Shown here: positions 23,076 through 32,224 of the stretch, piece by piece
How positions within the stretch are numbered: position 1 is the stretch's first letter
Layout of the letters: each line of letters starts with the position of its first letter
Assembly: GCF_016863275.1 (NCBI RefSeq)
Contig: NZ_BOOO01000020.1
Location: 1-64,000, forward strand
DNA length: 64,000 nt
From: Planotetraspora mira
Lineage (GTDB): Bacteria; Actinomycetota; Actinomycetes; Streptosporangiales; Streptosporangiaceae
Reading direction: 5' to 3'
Made by a program: the position numbers and the translations under genes
The notes under the pieces: generated by a model
What the model was told of the DNA's origin: nothing
The model's input: the letters and a program-made list of their open reading frames with translations, nothing else
Database searches by the model: none

Positions 23076-23135
23076 ATGAGGCTCAGGCCACTCCCACACG
23101 CGGGTATACGGCGTGATCGTGGGAGTGGCATGGCC
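23076..23135 (-). repeat. 60-bp direct repeat flanking the XRE gene (copy 2, integrase fragment)
   Basis: The minus strand encodes ATGHATPTITPYTRVWEWPE, the recombinase segment that contains the GH histidine, but the tyrosine at the expected place is changed (PYTRVW instead of LDTYVGEW). It is degraded on both sides. It matches 21758-21817 in the same orientation. Confidence 0.75.
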
Positions 23136-23197
23136 TGTCGCCGTAGATGTCGTCTCTCTGCGCTTGCGTGGCGAGATGGGCGCGAGCCCCGGCTGCG

Positions 23198-24400
23198 TCA
23201 GTTCGGCGCCGTGTCGGTCCATTCCGCGACCGCGTACACCTCGTACTGGGACAACTCTCCGGGCTTGTGGAACCGGTCAGGCTGACTGGCGACCGTCAGG
23301 CGGCGGGGCTTGCCGTCGTCTCCCGGGGGGAGTTGCCGGGAGCCGTGCGGCGGCGTCGCCACGAGATCCCGTATGGCCAGGAGTGTCCCGTCGCCGGGGT
23401 CGATGATCCACTGCCGCCGGTAGGTGCCGAGTTGCTTGGGCGCCGTATAGATGCCGAGAGGGACCGTCGTCTCCACCGGCAGGGAGATCACCGTTCCCGG
23501 GCGGCCCAGGGGGTCGGTCGCCTTACCCTCGGCCTTGACGCCGGGCAGGGTGGCGAGCATCCGGAACGCCGCCGCTCGCACCGCCGGGGGGGTGGGCGCA
23601 CCGGCCAGCAGGGTGCCGGCCGCATCACTCAGCGCCCGGACCCGCTTGTCGCCCTTCAGCGCCCGGATCGGCCGCTCCCCCGCCTTCGAGGTGTACGCCT
23701 CCCAGTCGCCCTTGAGGTTGAGCAGGACGCTCTCCAGGTTCTCGGGCTCGGTCGGCAAGGCGGCCAACTGTTTCGGCGTCATGCCGAGGAATCGCCGATC
23801 ACCGAGCTTGCGGCACGGTGCCCCCGGTTGCATGTCTTTCAAGAACAAGGCGGCCGGCCCCTCCGCGGTCGGGACCTTCACCACCGTGGGGGCCCCCGCC
23901 TTCTGCCACTTCTGCTTGTCGACGGCGGTCCACGGGCGGGCCGGCAGCCCTTCGACGGTGACGCACTCCTTGCCTCGCGGGTCGGTCCACTCGTCGTACT
24001 GCGTTCTCGATTCGACCTTGTAGTGGTCCGCCGCGGTCTTGCCGACCGCGTAGATCTCTCCGCTGATGCGCGTGGTGTGCCAGTACTCGCGGGTCGGCCC
24101 CTTCTGCACGTTCGTGGCGGCCACCAGCAGCGCGTTGCCCGGCTCGTGAGCACCGCCGTTCTCGCCCAGACGAACCGGCGGGACCCCATCCGGTGCCGGA
24201 GAGGACGTCACAGAGATGACGACGACGGCCCCGGCGACCAGAGCGGCCGTCGAGATCACGCTCACGATCGGAACCTTGAAGCTACGGCGGCGGCGTGATG
24301 GAGTGCCGGACCGCCAGTTGGTACGCAGGGCGAGCCGGTCCGGGCTCTCCTCACGGGCCAGCGCCGTCCGCATCTGCCGCAGCGCGTCGAGTTCATCCAT
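23198..24400 (-). CDS. CU044_5270-type membrane-anchored protein, sigma-factor partner
   Basis: This 400-residue protein has a cytoplasmic N-terminus (MDELDALRQMRTALAREESP), one membrane helix (VPIVSVISTAALVAGAVVVI, about 43-62) and a large outside domain with WHTTRISGEIYAVGK, RYRRQ-type strands and GDGTLLAIRDLVATPP. Actinobacterial proteins of this type are routinely encoded directly after an ECF sigma gene, as here (2 bp after its stop). The exposed domain may sense the cell surface and the short N-terminus may hold the sigma factor, but no zinc-binding anti-sigma motif is visible. ATG at 24400 has GAGGAG 8 bp upstream. Confidence 0.85.
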   Translation of the reverse strand: MDELDALRQMRTALAREESPDRLALRTNWRSGTPSRRRRSFKVPIVSVISTAALVAGAVVVISVTSSPAPDGVPPVRLGENGGAHEPGNALLVAATNVQKGPTREYWHTTRISGEIYAVGKTAADHYKVESRTQYDEWTDPRGKECVTVEGLPARPWTAVDKQKWQKAGAPTVVKVPTAEGPAALFLKDMQPGAPCRKLGDRRFLGMTPKQLAALPTEPENLESVLLNLKGDWEAYTSKAGERPIRALKGDKRVRALSDAAGTLLAGAPTPPAVRAAAFRMLATLPGVKAEGKATDPLGRPGTVISLPVETTVPLGIYTAPKQLGTYRRQWIIDPGDGTLLAIRDLVATPPHGSRQLPPGDDGKPRRLTVASQPDRFHKPGELSQYEVYAVAEWTDTAPN

Positions 24401-24402
24401 CG

Positions 24403-24978
24403 TCACTTCTCCTCGGGAAGGGCCTTGCGGAGCTTCGTCCGAGCCCGGTGGATCTTGGCTTTGACAGTGCCGAGGGGCAGATCCAACGTCGCTGCGATCT
24501 CGGCGTACGACAGTTCGCCCCAGGCGAGCAGCAGAACGGCGCTGCGGTCCTGTGCGCTCAGTGAGGCGAGGGCCCTGGCCAGATGAGGGCCGCGCGCCGC
24601 GGCGTCCACGCGATCGCCGGCCAAGTCGGCGACGCCGTCCTCGGCGGGGTCCACACCCGTCCGGGCGAACGCCCTGTACATGCGGGTCTCCTGCCGGTGG
24701 TGCCTGGCGATCAAATTGCCGGCGATGCCCCATAACCACGCGGCGAACTCCGCCCGCCCGTCGAATCTCCCCCGCTGCCGGAACGCGGTGGCGAACGTCT
24801 CCGCCACGACGTCATCGGCGAGAGCGCCCCCGAGGCGCCGCTTGATGTAGGCGTGGAGTCGTGGCGCGTGGCGGCGGAACAATTCACCGAACGCCTCGGG
24901 GTCCTCCAGAGAAGCGGCGACGATTCCCGAATCGTCGAGCTTCTCCGCAGGTTGACTCACCACTCTCGCCGTAGCCAT
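24403..24978 (-). CDS. ECF-type RNA polymerase sigma factor
   Basis: This 191-residue protein has sigma region 2 (FGELFRRHAPRLHAYIKRRL and ADDVVAETFATAFRQRGRFD, about 32-74) with the WLWGIAGNLIARHHR segment, a linker, and region 4 (LSAQDRSAVLLLAWGELSYA and EIAATLDLPLGTVKAKIHRA, about 139-178) with its HTH. It lacks region 3, as ECF factors do. ATG at 24978 was chosen because the region 2 homology starts soon after. It is co-transcribed with the following CU044_5270-type gene. The 269-bp space upstream is shared with a divergent XRE gene and contains a 22-bp direct repeat. Confidence 0.9.
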   Translation of the reverse strand: MATARVVSQPAEKLDDSGIVAASLEDPEAFGELFRRHAPRLHAYIKRRLGGALADDVVAETFATAFRQRGRFDGRAEFAAWLWGIAGNLIARHHRQETRMYRAFARTGVDPAEDGVADLAGDRVDAAARGPHLARALASLSAQDRSAVLLLAWGELSYAEIAATLDLPLGTVKAKIHRARTKLRKALPEEK

Positions 24979-25096
24979 GGGCCGGTGTGTCCCTTCATGG
25001 GTGCCTCCTCCGTGTCCAAGGTGCTGACAACGTCCTCTATCCCGAAGGCCGCTCCCCGGTTGCGCCCGCCGTACGACGGCGTGCGGATGCCGGGCC

Positions 25097-25150
25097 GTGA
25101 ACACCCGGCGTGGCAGTGCGCCGTGGCGGTGAACACCCGGCGTGGCAGTG
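25097..25150 (+). repeat. 22-bp direct repeat between sigma and XRE genes
   Basis: GTGAACACCCGGCGTGGCAG followed by TG occurs perfectly twice, at 25097-25118 and 25129-25150, 32 bp (about three helical turns) apart. It lies between two divergent regulator genes, about 120 bp before the sigma-factor start, so it could be a tandem binding site. The length of the perfect match also allows a recent slippage duplication. Confidence 0.6.
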
Positions 25151-25247
25151 AGATCGCGCGGATCAGCGGCTGGGCCGGGGCGGAAGGCGCCGTACAGAGG
25201 AGTGAGACACCTACCCTGCCGCAAGCGTCGCGTCGTAACGTGACGGA

Positions 25248-26081
25248 ATGGAAGGCAGGAGCGCGCTCGGGGACTTCCTTCGCGCTCGGCGCCAGGCCAC
25301 GACCGTCGACCAGGTCGGGCTGCCGAGTTTCGGCCGCCGCCGCACCCCCGGGCTCCGTCGCGACGAGGTCGCGCTGCTGGCGGATGTCAGCGCCGACTAT
25401 TACGTGCGGCTGGAACAGGGACGGGAACGCAACCCCTCGGCTCAGGTGCTGGAAGCCCTGGCACGGGTCTTCCAGCTCGACGCCGAGGCGACCGGACACC
25501 TTTACGATCTCGCGCGCCCCCGGGCCAGGCGCCCCCATGCCCCCGGAGCCGAGCAGGTGTGCCCGAACGCTTTGCGGTTCATCCTCGGCTGCGATCACGC
25601 CGTGATGCTGGTGATGAACATTCGGCTGGACATTCTCGCCAAGAACCCGCTGGCCACAGCTCTTTTCGCGGGGATGGACCACTGCGACAACCTGATACGG
25701 CTGACCTTCCTCAATCCCCTGGCGCGGGACTTCTACATGGACTGGACCGAGCAGGCCCGAGATTTGACGGCCCACCTCCGCGCCACAGTGGGGACGAATG
25801 TCGACGACCCGTCCGTACAGGAACTGGTCGAGGAGCTGTCACGCGACAGCGAAGACTTCCGGCGCCTGTGGAACCGCCACGACGTCCGATCCAGAACGCA
25901 CAGGTCGATCCGCTATCGGCACGGCGAAGTCGGCGAGATGACCCTCCACTTCGAGGTGTTCCACATCGGCAGCGCCCCCCGCCAGCAGCTCGTCATCGGC
26001 CAGGCGGAGCCGTACGGGGCATCGCGAAACGCCTTCGCCAAGCTGGCCTCACTGGCGGCCGCGAAGACTGCCCGTAACTGA
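25248..26081 (+). CDS. XRE-family regulator with MmyB-type ligand domain (second copy)
   Basis: This 277-residue protein is a paralogue of the one at 21951-22814. Its HTH carries LGDFLRARRQATTVDQVGLP, RRTPGLRRDEVALLADVSAD and YYVRLEQGRERNPSAQVLEA. Its C-terminal MmyB domain contains HAVMLVMNIRLDILAKNPLA, LIRLTFLNPLARDFYMDWTE and EMTLHFEVFHIGSAPRQQLV. A fatty-acid-like ligand is plausible from the family. No oxidoreductase target lies next to it; the closest divergent unit is the ECF sigma operon, which it might control. The ATG has a weak upstream purine tract. Confidence 0.9.
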   Translation: MEGRSALGDFLRARRQATTVDQVGLPSFGRRRTPGLRRDEVALLADVSADYYVRLEQGRERNPSAQVLEALARVFQLDAEATGHLYDLARPRARRPHAPGAEQVCPNALRFILGCDHAVMLVMNIRLDILAKNPLATALFAGMDHCDNLIRLTFLNPLARDFYMDWTEQARDLTAHLRATVGTNVDDPSVQELVEELSRDSEDFRRLWNRHDVRSRTHRSIRYRHGEVGEMTLHFEVFHIGSAPRQQLVIGQAEPYGASRNAFAKLASLAAAKTARN

Positions 26082-26371
26082 TCGGTCACGATAGGTGGAC
26101 CGATAGACTCGCCGGTCGGCGGTGGCCACGAGACACGGCGGCGAGGGGGACACGGTCGACGACGCGGGGCCTCCGACATGGGCTCCGATGGGTTCCAGCG
26201 AGGGCTCCACCCTTGTAACGCCACGGTCTCTAAACAACTGTCGTTTTTGTTGGGTCTGTTGTTATATATGGGGATTCGACCCTAAAGTTCAGCCCGAAGA
26301 CGGCCTGTTGCAATGAGCCTCTAAACTGCGCATGCAGGAAGTTCGATTTGTACCAAAATGAGGAGGCCTGC
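26082..26371 (+). promoter_or_regulatory. A+T-rich upstream region of the amino-acid transporter operon
   Basis: These 290 bp include an unusually A+T-rich patch (about 26230-26300) with GTTATATATGGGGATT, the best -10-like hexamer of the interval at 26263-26268. No paired -35 is clear. The remaining part holds the GAGGAGG ribosome-binding site of the lipoprotein gene. I saw no riboswitch fold. Confidence 0.4.
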
Positions 26372-27220
26372 GTGGCTCTCTGGTCCACCATCCCGCGAGC
26401 GGCCGCGATCGGCACGACTGCGCTGGCGATCACGCTTGCCGCTGCGGCCTGCGGCGGAGACTCCGGCGGGGACTCCACCGCCGCCCCGGCTCCGGGGGGA
26501 GTCAAGCTCGTCAACGCAGGAAAGATCACGACCTGCACGAACATCCCCTACGAGCCGTTCGAGTTCAACCAGGGCAGTGACGTCGTCGGGTTCGACGTGG
26601 ACATCGTCAACCTGGCGGCCAAGAAGCTCGGGGTGACGCAGGACATCGTCGACATCGACTTCGCCGCCATCAAGAGCGGCGCGGCCATGAACTCCGGCAA
26701 GTGCGACGTCGCGGCGGCCGGCATGACGATCACCGACGAGCGCAAGCAGAACATCCTCTTCTCGGACCCGTACTTCGACGCCACCCAGTCACTCATGGCG
26801 AAGAAGGACAGCGGGGTCACCTCGCTCGACGACGTCAAGGCCAAGAACCTCAAGCTGGGTGCCCAGGCGTCCACGACGGGTCTCGACTACGTCAAGGGCA
26901 AGGGCTTCGACCCGGTCGAGTACGCCGACTCCCCCAAGGAACTGCTCGCTCTGCAGACCGGCCAGGTCGACGTGATCGTGCAGGACCTTCCCGTCGTGCA
27001 GACCTGGCTGAAGAAGCCGGAGATCGGCGCCAAGTTCGCGCAGGTCGCCAGCCTCGACACCGGCGAGCAGTACGGCATCGGCATGAAGAAGGGCAACACC
27101 GCCCTGGCCACGGTCGTCAACGACGCCATCAAGGCCGCCAAGGCCGACGGCACCTACGACGCGATCTACAAGAAGTGGTTCGGCACCGAGCCGAGCCCGG
27201 CCGCGACCCCGACTCCGTGA
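26372..27220 (+). CDS. amino-acid ABC transporter substrate-binding lipoprotein
   Basis: This 282-residue protein has a lipoprotein signal (ITLAAAAC, Cys27) and the periplasmic-binding fold type II of polar amino-acid receptors: KLVNAGKITTCTNIPYEPFE, VVGFDVDIVNLAAKKLGV, CDVAAAGMTITDERKQNILF and GTYDAIYKKWFGTEP. It should be anchored outside the membrane and pass an amino acid to the permease encoded next. The GTG at 26372 was chosen because GAGGAGG lies 8 bp upstream and the lipobox is then at a normal distance. It is the first gene of a three-gene operon. Confidence 0.95.
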   Translation: MALWSTIPRAAAIGTTALAITLAAAACGGDSGGDSTAAPAPGGVKLVNAGKITTCTNIPYEPFEFNQGSDVVGFDVDIVNLAAKKLGVTQDIVDIDFAAIKSGAAMNSGKCDVAAAGMTITDERKQNILFSDPYFDATQSLMAKKDSGVTSLDDVKAKNLKLGAQASTTGLDYVKGKGFDPVEYADSPKELLALQTGQVDVIVQDLPVVQTWLKKPEIGAKFAQVASLDTGEQYGIGMKKGNTALATVVNDAIKAAKADGTYDAIYKKWFGTEPSPAATPTP

Positions 27221-27224
27221 CGTG

Positions 27225-28049
27225 ATGGCCGACCAACAGGCAGCCGCCTCTCCCCAGAGGCGGCTCAGCCCCCGTCAGAAGCAGCGGATCAGCCGGGGCA
27301 TCCAGTACGGCGTGCTGCTCGTCATCGTCGTCGTGCTCGCACTGCTGGCCGACTGGCCGGCCATCAAGGAGTCGTTCCTCAGCTCCAAGGTCGCGGGTGA
27401 GGGCCTGCCGGCGCTGTTCACGGTGGCGTTGAAGAACACGGTGATCTACACGATCAGCGGGTTCGTCATCGGGTTCGCGCTCGGGTTGGTGCTGGCGCTC
27501 ATGCGGCAGTCCTCCGTGGCGCCGTACCGGTGGATCGCGGCGGGGTACGTCGAGGTCTTCCGCGGCCTGCCGGCGCTGCTGATCTTCCTTCTGATCGGCA
27601 GCCTGCCGCTCGCCTTCCCCGGTTTCCAGGTTCCCGGTGAGGTGTACGGCCAGGCGGCGCTCGGCCTCGGCGTCGTCTCGGCGGCCTACATGGCCGAGAC
27701 GTTCCGGGCCGGTCTGCAGGCCGTCCCCAAGGGGCAGATGGAGGCGGCGCGCTCACTCGGCATGCCTCACATGCGGGCGATGGTCTCGATCGTGATCCCG
27801 CAGGCGATCCGCATCGTGATCCCCCCGCTCACCAACGAGCTGGTTCTGCTGTTCAAGGACTCCTCGCTGGTGCTGTTCCTCGGGGTGACGGCGAGCCAGG
27901 TCGAGCTGGCCAAGTTCGGCAACGACCAGGCCTCCACGTTCGCCAACCCGACGCCGATCCTGGTGTCCGGTCTGACCTATCTGCTGATCACGATCCCTCT
28001 GGGATACGCGGCACGCCGCCTGGAGGCACGCCAGGGAGCGAGCCGATGA
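27225..28049 (+). CDS. amino-acid ABC transporter permease (HisM/GlnP type)
   Basis: This 274-residue integral membrane protein follows the lipoprotein gene after 4 bp. Its membrane segments include [15 protein letters not shown] and [16 protein letters not shown], and it has the permease coupling loop [20 protein letters not shown] that contacts the ATPase. The [20 protein letters not shown] block is typical of polar amino-acid permeases, which act as homodimers or pairs; only one permease is encoded, so a homodimer is likely. GTG at 27222 is an alternative start. The stop overlaps the ATPase start by 4 bp. Confidence 0.95.
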   Translation: MADQQAAASPQRRLSPRQKQRISRGIQYGVLLVIVVVLALLADWPAIKESFLSSKVAGEGLPALFTVALKNTVIYTISGFVIGFALGLVLALMRQSSVAPYRWIAAGYVEVFRGLPALLIFLLIGSLPLAFPGFQVPGEVYGQAALGLGVVSAAYMAETFRAGLQAVPKGQMEAARSLGMPHMRAMVSIVIPQAIRIVIPPLTNELVLLFKDSSLVLFLGVTASQVELAKFGNDQASTFANPTPILVSGLTYLLITIPLGYAARRLEARQGASR

Positions 28050-28786
28050 GCACCGTAGAGATCAGGAAGCTGCACAAGTCCTTCGGGAAGCTCGAGGTCC
28101 TGAAGGGCATCGACTTCAGCGTCGAGAGCGGGCAGGTCGTCTGCGTCATCGGGCCGTCGGGCTCGGGCAAGTCGACGCTGCTGCGCTGCGTCAACCTGCT
28201 GGAGCAGCCGACCTCGGGCCAGGTGTTCGTCGACGGGATCGAGCTCACCCATCCCGACGTGGACATCGACGCCGCGAGGCGGCGACTCGGCATGGTGTTC
28301 CAGCAGTTCAATCTGTTCTCACACCTCACCGTGCTGCGCAACGTCGCCATCGCCCAGGAGCGCGTCCTGAAGCGCTCACGTGCGGAGGCCGTACGGGTCG
28401 CCAGGGAGAACCTGGAGAAGGTGGGGCTCAGCGAGAAGGCGGAGTCCTACCCCGCCCAGCTCTCCGGCGGCCAGCAGCAGCGCGTGGCGATCGCCAGGGC
28501 CCTCGCGATGAACCCGTCGTTGATGCTCTTCGACGAGCCGACCTCGGCGCTCGACCCCGAGCTCGTCGGCGACGTGCTGCAGGTCATGCGGAAGCTCGCT
28601 GAGGACGGCATGACCATGCTGGTGGTCACCCACGAGATGGGCTTCGCCCGCGAGGTGGCCGACAGGGTGGTCTTCATGGACCAGGGCGTCATCGTCGAGG
28701 ACGGACCGCCCGAGCAGGTGATCTCCGCTCCGCAGCACGACAGGACCCGGGAGTTCCTCCACCGCGTCCTGCATCCCGGGGTCTAG
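28046..28786 (+). CDS. amino-acid ABC transporter ATP-binding protein (GlnQ-like)
   Basis: This 246-residue ATPase has Walker [10 protein letters not shown] (36-44), Q-loop [13 protein letters not shown], signature [15 protein letters not shown] (139-153), Walker [15 protein letters not shown] and the switch histidine in [10 protein letters not shown]. The [17 protein letters not shown] region is typical of GlnQ/HisP enzymes. It energises uptake by the permease and lipoprotein encoded upstream. ATG overlaps the permease stop (ATGA). Its stop codon overlaps the stop of the convergent FUSC gene, leaving no room for a terminator between them. Confidence 0.95.
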   Translation: MSTVEIRKLHKSFGKLEVLKGIDFSVESGQVVCVIGPSGSGKSTLLRCVNLLEQPTSGQVFVDGIELTHPDVDIDAARRRLGMVFQQFNLFSHLTVLRNVAIAQERVLKRSRAEAVRVARENLEKVGLSEKAESYPAQLSGGQQQRVAIARALAMNPSLMLFDEPTSALDPELVGDVLQVMRKLAEDGMTMLVVTHEMGFAREVADRVVFMDQGVIVEDGPPEQVISAPQHDRTREFLHRVLHPGV

Positions 28787-30156
28787 GCGGGCCGCCCCGC
28801 GACGGTCGCGTGGACCTGCCTGAGGGTCCGGTCGAGCGTCGCGAGCGGCGACCCGGCGTCGGGCACGGCCACCGGCACCAGTTCGGGGACGGGCCGCCGG
28901 GCGAGGGCCAGCCGGGTGGCTCCGATGTTGCGCCGCAGCGCTCCACGGGCCACCCGTCCGGCCGGCCCACCGGCGGCGTCCGCCTCCTCGGCCAGGGCTC
29001 CGCAGGACGCCAGCGGTTCGACGCAGTCCGCCAGGCCCGGCCGCCGGATGATCCGCCGCCAGGCCAGGGCGGGTTCGGCGGCCACGCGGAGCGCCGCCAC
29101 GTTCCTGTCGAACTCGCGCCGGCTGTCCTCGCCGGGCTTGTCGAGCAACGCCCCCAGCGCGGCCAGGGTTCGCGCCAGGTTCTTCCGCATGACCGCCTCG
29201 GTCCTGACCGGGACGAGGAGCCAGGCCGGCAGGACCCCGCACAGGCACCCGGCGACGACCGCGGCCAGCCTCTCCCCGAGGACCTCGATCCCCGAGACCC
29301 CCGCAGGAGCGGCGAGCCCGTACAGCAGCGCGAGGATGCTGGTGACGCAGAAGGACCAGTACGCGTAGTCGCGGTCGCGCAGGATGAGCCCGGCCAGAAG
29401 GTATCCGAAGATCATCGCGGCCACGAGCCATCCGTGGCCGAGGACGAGGACGCCGACGAGGGTGGAGGTGGCCGTTCCGAGGAGGGCGCCGCCGGTGCGC
29501 TGGACGCTCCGGTGCACGACGTGACCTCGGGACCGCGCCCCCACCGACACGGTGAACGCGCTGATCACCACCCAGGGCCAGTGGCCGGGGAAGAGCAGGT
29601 GACCGATGGAGAAGGCCAGGGCCAGCGCGGTCGCCGACTGCGCGGCGAATCTCGTGTGAACCGATCCGGCGGTTCCCTCCTGGATTCGCTCCGAGGTGCG
29701 GATCGAGGCCCCGCGGATCGAGGTGAGGGCGGTCCACCCGACCGCGACGGCGCTCGCCACGACCGCCCACACCAAGGCGCTCCACGGGTCGTGGCCCACG
29801 GGAACCGGTGCGATGAAGAGCCCGACCAGCGGAAACAACATCATGCGGCCGATCGCGGAGGCCCGGGAGCCGTACCGGCGCAGGTGGATCGACAGGAAGA
29901 CCGCGGCCACGAAGACGGCCTCTCCCAGCAGCGGCGACCAGTGCATCAGGGCGCCGATCAGGCCGGTCACGGCGACCACAGGCACGACCAGCAGAGAGCG
30001 GCGGCCGGCTCCCGTGCGTTCCAGCGAGATCGCCAGGACGACGCCCAGGATGACGGCGCCCAGCGGTTGCCGCTCTCCCGCGACCGAGCAGAGCACGCCC
30101 AGCGTCGCGGCGGTGCCGACGGCCGCGATGAAGGACCGGGGAATTATCGTAAGCAT
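28783..30156 (-). CDS. FUSC-family inner-membrane protein (aromatic-acid exporter type)
   Basis: This 457-residue protein has two blocks of membrane helices (about 5-150 and 200-320) and a hydrophilic C-terminal helical region. The second block begins [23 protein letters not shown] and continues [21 protein letters not shown], the FUSC hallmark also found in AaeB and fusaric-acid resistance proteins. Such proteins probably export aromatic acids or polyols. It is divergent from a MarR gene 61 bp away, which probably represses it in response to a phenolic ligand. Start at 30156 is the first ATG before the hydrophobic part; upstream TTG or GTG codons are possible. Confidence 0.85.
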   Translation of the reverse strand: MLTIIPRSFIAAVGTAATLGVLCSVAGERQPLGAVILGVVLAISLERTGAGRRSLLVVPVVAVTGLIGALMHWSPLLGEAVFVAAVFLSIHLRRYGSRASAIGRMMLFPLVGLFIAPVPVGHDPWSALVWAVVASAVAVGWTALTSIRGASIRTSERIQEGTAGSVHTRFAAQSATALALAFSIGHLLFPGHWPWVVISAFTVSVGARSRGHVVHRSVQRTGGALLGTATSTLVGVLVLGHGWLVAAMIFGYLLAGLILRDRDYAYWSFCVTSILALLYGLAAPAGVSGIEVLGERLAAVVAGCLCGVLPAWLLVPVRTEAVMRKNLARTLAALGALLDKPGEDSRREFDRNVAALRVAAEPALAWRRIIRRPGLADCVEPLASCGALAEEADAAGGPAGRVARGALRRNIGATRLALARRPVPELVPVAVPDAGSPLATLDRTLRQVHATVAGRPA

Positions 30157-30217
30157 ATGCGTACGATTTTCGCCCTCACTGGGACCCACTAGCAAGCCTC
30201 AGCGTAGGATCTTGAGC

Positions 30218-30649
30218 ATGGAGGAGCACGAAGGGACAGCCGCGGTACGGCGTGGCGCGATGCGGCTCGCCAGACGGCTGCGCGCGGAGAGGCCGGCGGA
30301 GAGCCTCAGCGGCGCCAAGCTGAGCGTGCTCGCCCACCTCTACCGGAACGGCGGCATGACGCCGAAGGAGATCGCCGCGGCGGACCACGTGCGAGCCCAG
30401 TCGATGACCCGCGTGCTGGCCGACCTGGAAACGCACGGGCTCGTGGCGCGCGAGCGCGATCCCTCCGACGGACGGCAGTCGCTGCTGACCCTCACGCCGG
30501 CCGGTGAGGCCGCGCTCATCGAGGACATGTCACACCGAGACGATTGGCTCGGGGCCGCGATCGCCCGGCACCTGTCGCCCGCCGAGCGCCACCTGCTCTA
30601 CCTGGCCGGCGAACTCATGGACCGCCTCGCGGCGGCGCAGGACGTCTGA
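30218..30649 (+). CDS. MarR-family transcriptional regulator
   Basis: This 143-residue protein has the MarR winged helix: LSVLAHLYRNGGMTPKEIAA, DHVRAQSMTRVLADLETHGL and the wing VARERDPSDGRQSLLTLTPA, with flanking dimerisation helices. MarR proteins are usually repressors relieved by phenolic compounds, which fits the divergent FUSC exporter. The ATG at 30218 was chosen by family length. The intergenic 61 bp include ATGCGTACGATTTTCG, but I found no perfect palindrome. Confidence 0.9.
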   Translation: MEEHEGTAAVRRGAMRLARRLRAERPAESLSGAKLSVLAHLYRNGGMTPKEIAAADHVRAQSMTRVLADLETHGLVARERDPSDGRQSLLTLTPAGEAALIEDMSHRDDWLGAAIARHLSPAERHLLYLAGELMDRLAAAQDV

Positions 30650-30709
30650 CCGCGTTCGCGGAAGTCACCGGGGATTTCCCGGTATGTCCCCTCGGGATAT
30701 GGTCGCGAC

Positions 30710-31285
30710 ATGGGGAAGATCTATGAGCGGCTCACCGACCGGTTGCGCGACTTCATCTCCGCCCAGCCGGTCTACTTCGTCGCGACGGCGCCGCAGAGCG
30801 GCGGCCACGTGAACGTGTCCCCCAAGGGATACGCCGACACCTTCGCGGTCATCGACGACATCACGGTCGCCTACCTGGATCTGGACGGGAGCGGCGTCGA
30901 GACGATCGCCCACCTGCGTGACAACGGCCGCATCACCGTGATGTTCTGCGCCTTCAGCGGTCCGCCCAACATCGTCCGCCTGTACGGCACGGGCCGCGTC
31001 GTCACGCCGCACGACCCGGACTTCGACGACCTGCTCAAGCTCTTCGGCCCACACCCGGGGGTCAGGTCGATCATCGTCGTCGACTGCGACCGGATCTCCG
31101 ACTCGTGCGGGTACTCCGTCCCCTTCATGAGCCACGACCGGGACAGGACCCTGCTCGACGAGTGGGCCGGGCGCAAGGACGTCCAGCAGAAGCGGGACTA
31201 CCGGGCCAGGAACAACCGCGAGAGCATCGACGGCCTGCCCGGACTGCGGGCCGAGGAGACCGACCCGGCGACCCTGCGCTCCTGA
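30710..31285 (+). CDS. pyridoxamine-5'-phosphate-oxidase-like flavoprotein
   Basis: This 191-residue protein has the split-barrel FMN fold: FISAQPVYFVATAPQSGGHV, NVSPKGYADTFAVIDDITVA, NGRITVMFCAFSGPPNIVRL and YGTGRVVTPHDPDF. Many actinobacterial relatives bind FMN, F420 or haem rather than oxidise pyridoxamine, so the reaction is open. A C-terminal helix with basic residues (DVQQKRDYRARNNRESIDGL) distinguishes this subgroup. It is convergent with htpX with only a 5-bp gap. Confidence 0.85.
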   Translation: MGKIYERLTDRLRDFISAQPVYFVATAPQSGGHVNVSPKGYADTFAVIDDITVAYLDLDGSGVETIAHLRDNGRITVMFCAFSGPPNIVRLYGTGRVVTPHDPDFDDLLKLFGPHPGVRSIIVVDCDRISDSCGYSVPFMSHDRDRTLLDEWAGRKDVQQKRDYRARNNRESIDGLPGLRAEETDPATLRS

Positions 31286-31290
31286 CCGCC

Positions 31291-32139
31291 TCAGCGGCGG
31301 TAGCCGGCCATCCGCTCCAGGCGGGAGATCCGCTCGGCGATCGGCGGGTGTGTGGAGAACAGCCTGCCGATCCCGGCCTGGCGGAACGGGTTCGCGATCA
31401 TCATGTGGCTCGCCGACGCCAGCCGTCCGTTCTCGGGGAGCGGCAACTGGCGGATGCCCATCTCGATCTTCCGCAGCGCCGAGGCCAGCGCGAGCGGGTC
31501 GCCCGTCAGCCGGGCCCCGGACTCGTCGGCCGCGAACTCCCGTGACCGGGAGATCGCCATCTGGATCATCGACGCGGCGACGGGCCCCAGGATCATGACG
31601 AGGAGGGCGCCCAGGATCCCCGGGCCCTCGTCGTCGTCCGAGCCGAAGAACAGGCCGATGTACCCGAAGTAGGTGATCATCGTGGCCAGCGCGCCGGCGA
31701 TCGAGGAGATCAGGATGTCGCGGTTGTACACGTGCGACAACTCGTGCCCGATGACCCCCTTGAGTTCGCGCTCGTTGAGGATGCCGAGGATGCCGTGGGT
31801 CACGCAGACGGCCGCGTTGCGCGGATTGCGGCCCGTGGCGAACGCGTTGGGCTGCATGGTCGGGGACACGTACAGCCGGGGCATGGGCTGGCGGGCGTCG
31901 TAGGAGAGTTCCCGCACGATCCGGTACAGCACCGGCTGCTCGACCTCGGCGACCGGCCGGGCCCGCATCGCGGACAGTGCGATCTTGTCGGAGAAGAAGT
32001 ACGAGAGACCGTTCGCGAAGAGCGCGACCACCAGCGCGAACCGCAGGCCCGCGCCACCCCCGACCCAGGCCCCCACCGCCAGGATCAACGCGGACAGCGC
32101 TCCCAGAAGGACCGCGGTCCGCAGGCTGTTGTGGTGCAC
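31291..32139 (-). CDS. htpX: HtpX-family membrane zinc metalloprotease
   Basis: This 282-residue protein has N-terminal membrane helices (VLLGALSALILAVGAWVGGG and FALVVALFANGLSYFF), the zinc-binding HELSH (132-136) in ELKGVIGHELSHVYNRDILI, a second helix pair, and the third ligand in SREFAADESGARLT. It degrades damaged membrane proteins under stress. PTMQPNAFATGRNPRNAAVC is the family substrate-site segment. GTG at 32139 follows GGAGGAGG. Upstream, GTTCAGCC (32163-32170) and GGCTGAAC (32190-32197) form an inverted pair that may be an operator or leader hairpin. It lies downstream of nuoN on the same strand but has its own 85-bp leader. Confidence 0.95.
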   Translation of the reverse strand: MHHNSLRTAVLLGALSALILAVGAWVGGGAGLRFALVVALFANGLSYFFSDKIALSAMRARPVAEVEQPVLYRIVRELSYDARQPMPRLYVSPTMQPNAFATGRNPRNAAVCVTHGILGILNERELKGVIGHELSHVYNRDILISSIAGALATMITYFGYIGLFFGSDDDEGPGILGALLVMILGPVAASMIQMAISRSREFAADESGARLTGDPLALASALRKIEMGIRQLPLPENGRLASASHMMIANPFRQAGIGRLFSTHPPIAERISRLERMAGYRR

Positions 32140-32224
32140 GCCTCCTCCTCACGGTTCGGTGTGTTCAGCCTTACTAACGCCTACTGCCTGGCTGAACGTT
32201 CCCCGCTGAACAGGCGCTGTGATC

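Noticed and set aside
25097-25150. CRISPR-like repeat pair
   Set aside because: Two copies with a 10-bp spacer and no cas genes cannot be a CRISPR array; a binding site or slippage fits better.
28810-30192. Long plus-strand frame antisense to the FUSC gene, and similar long frames antisense to the nuo and exopolysaccharide genes
   Set aside because: They are frame shadows of high-GC codon bias; the opposite strand encodes well-conserved proteins.
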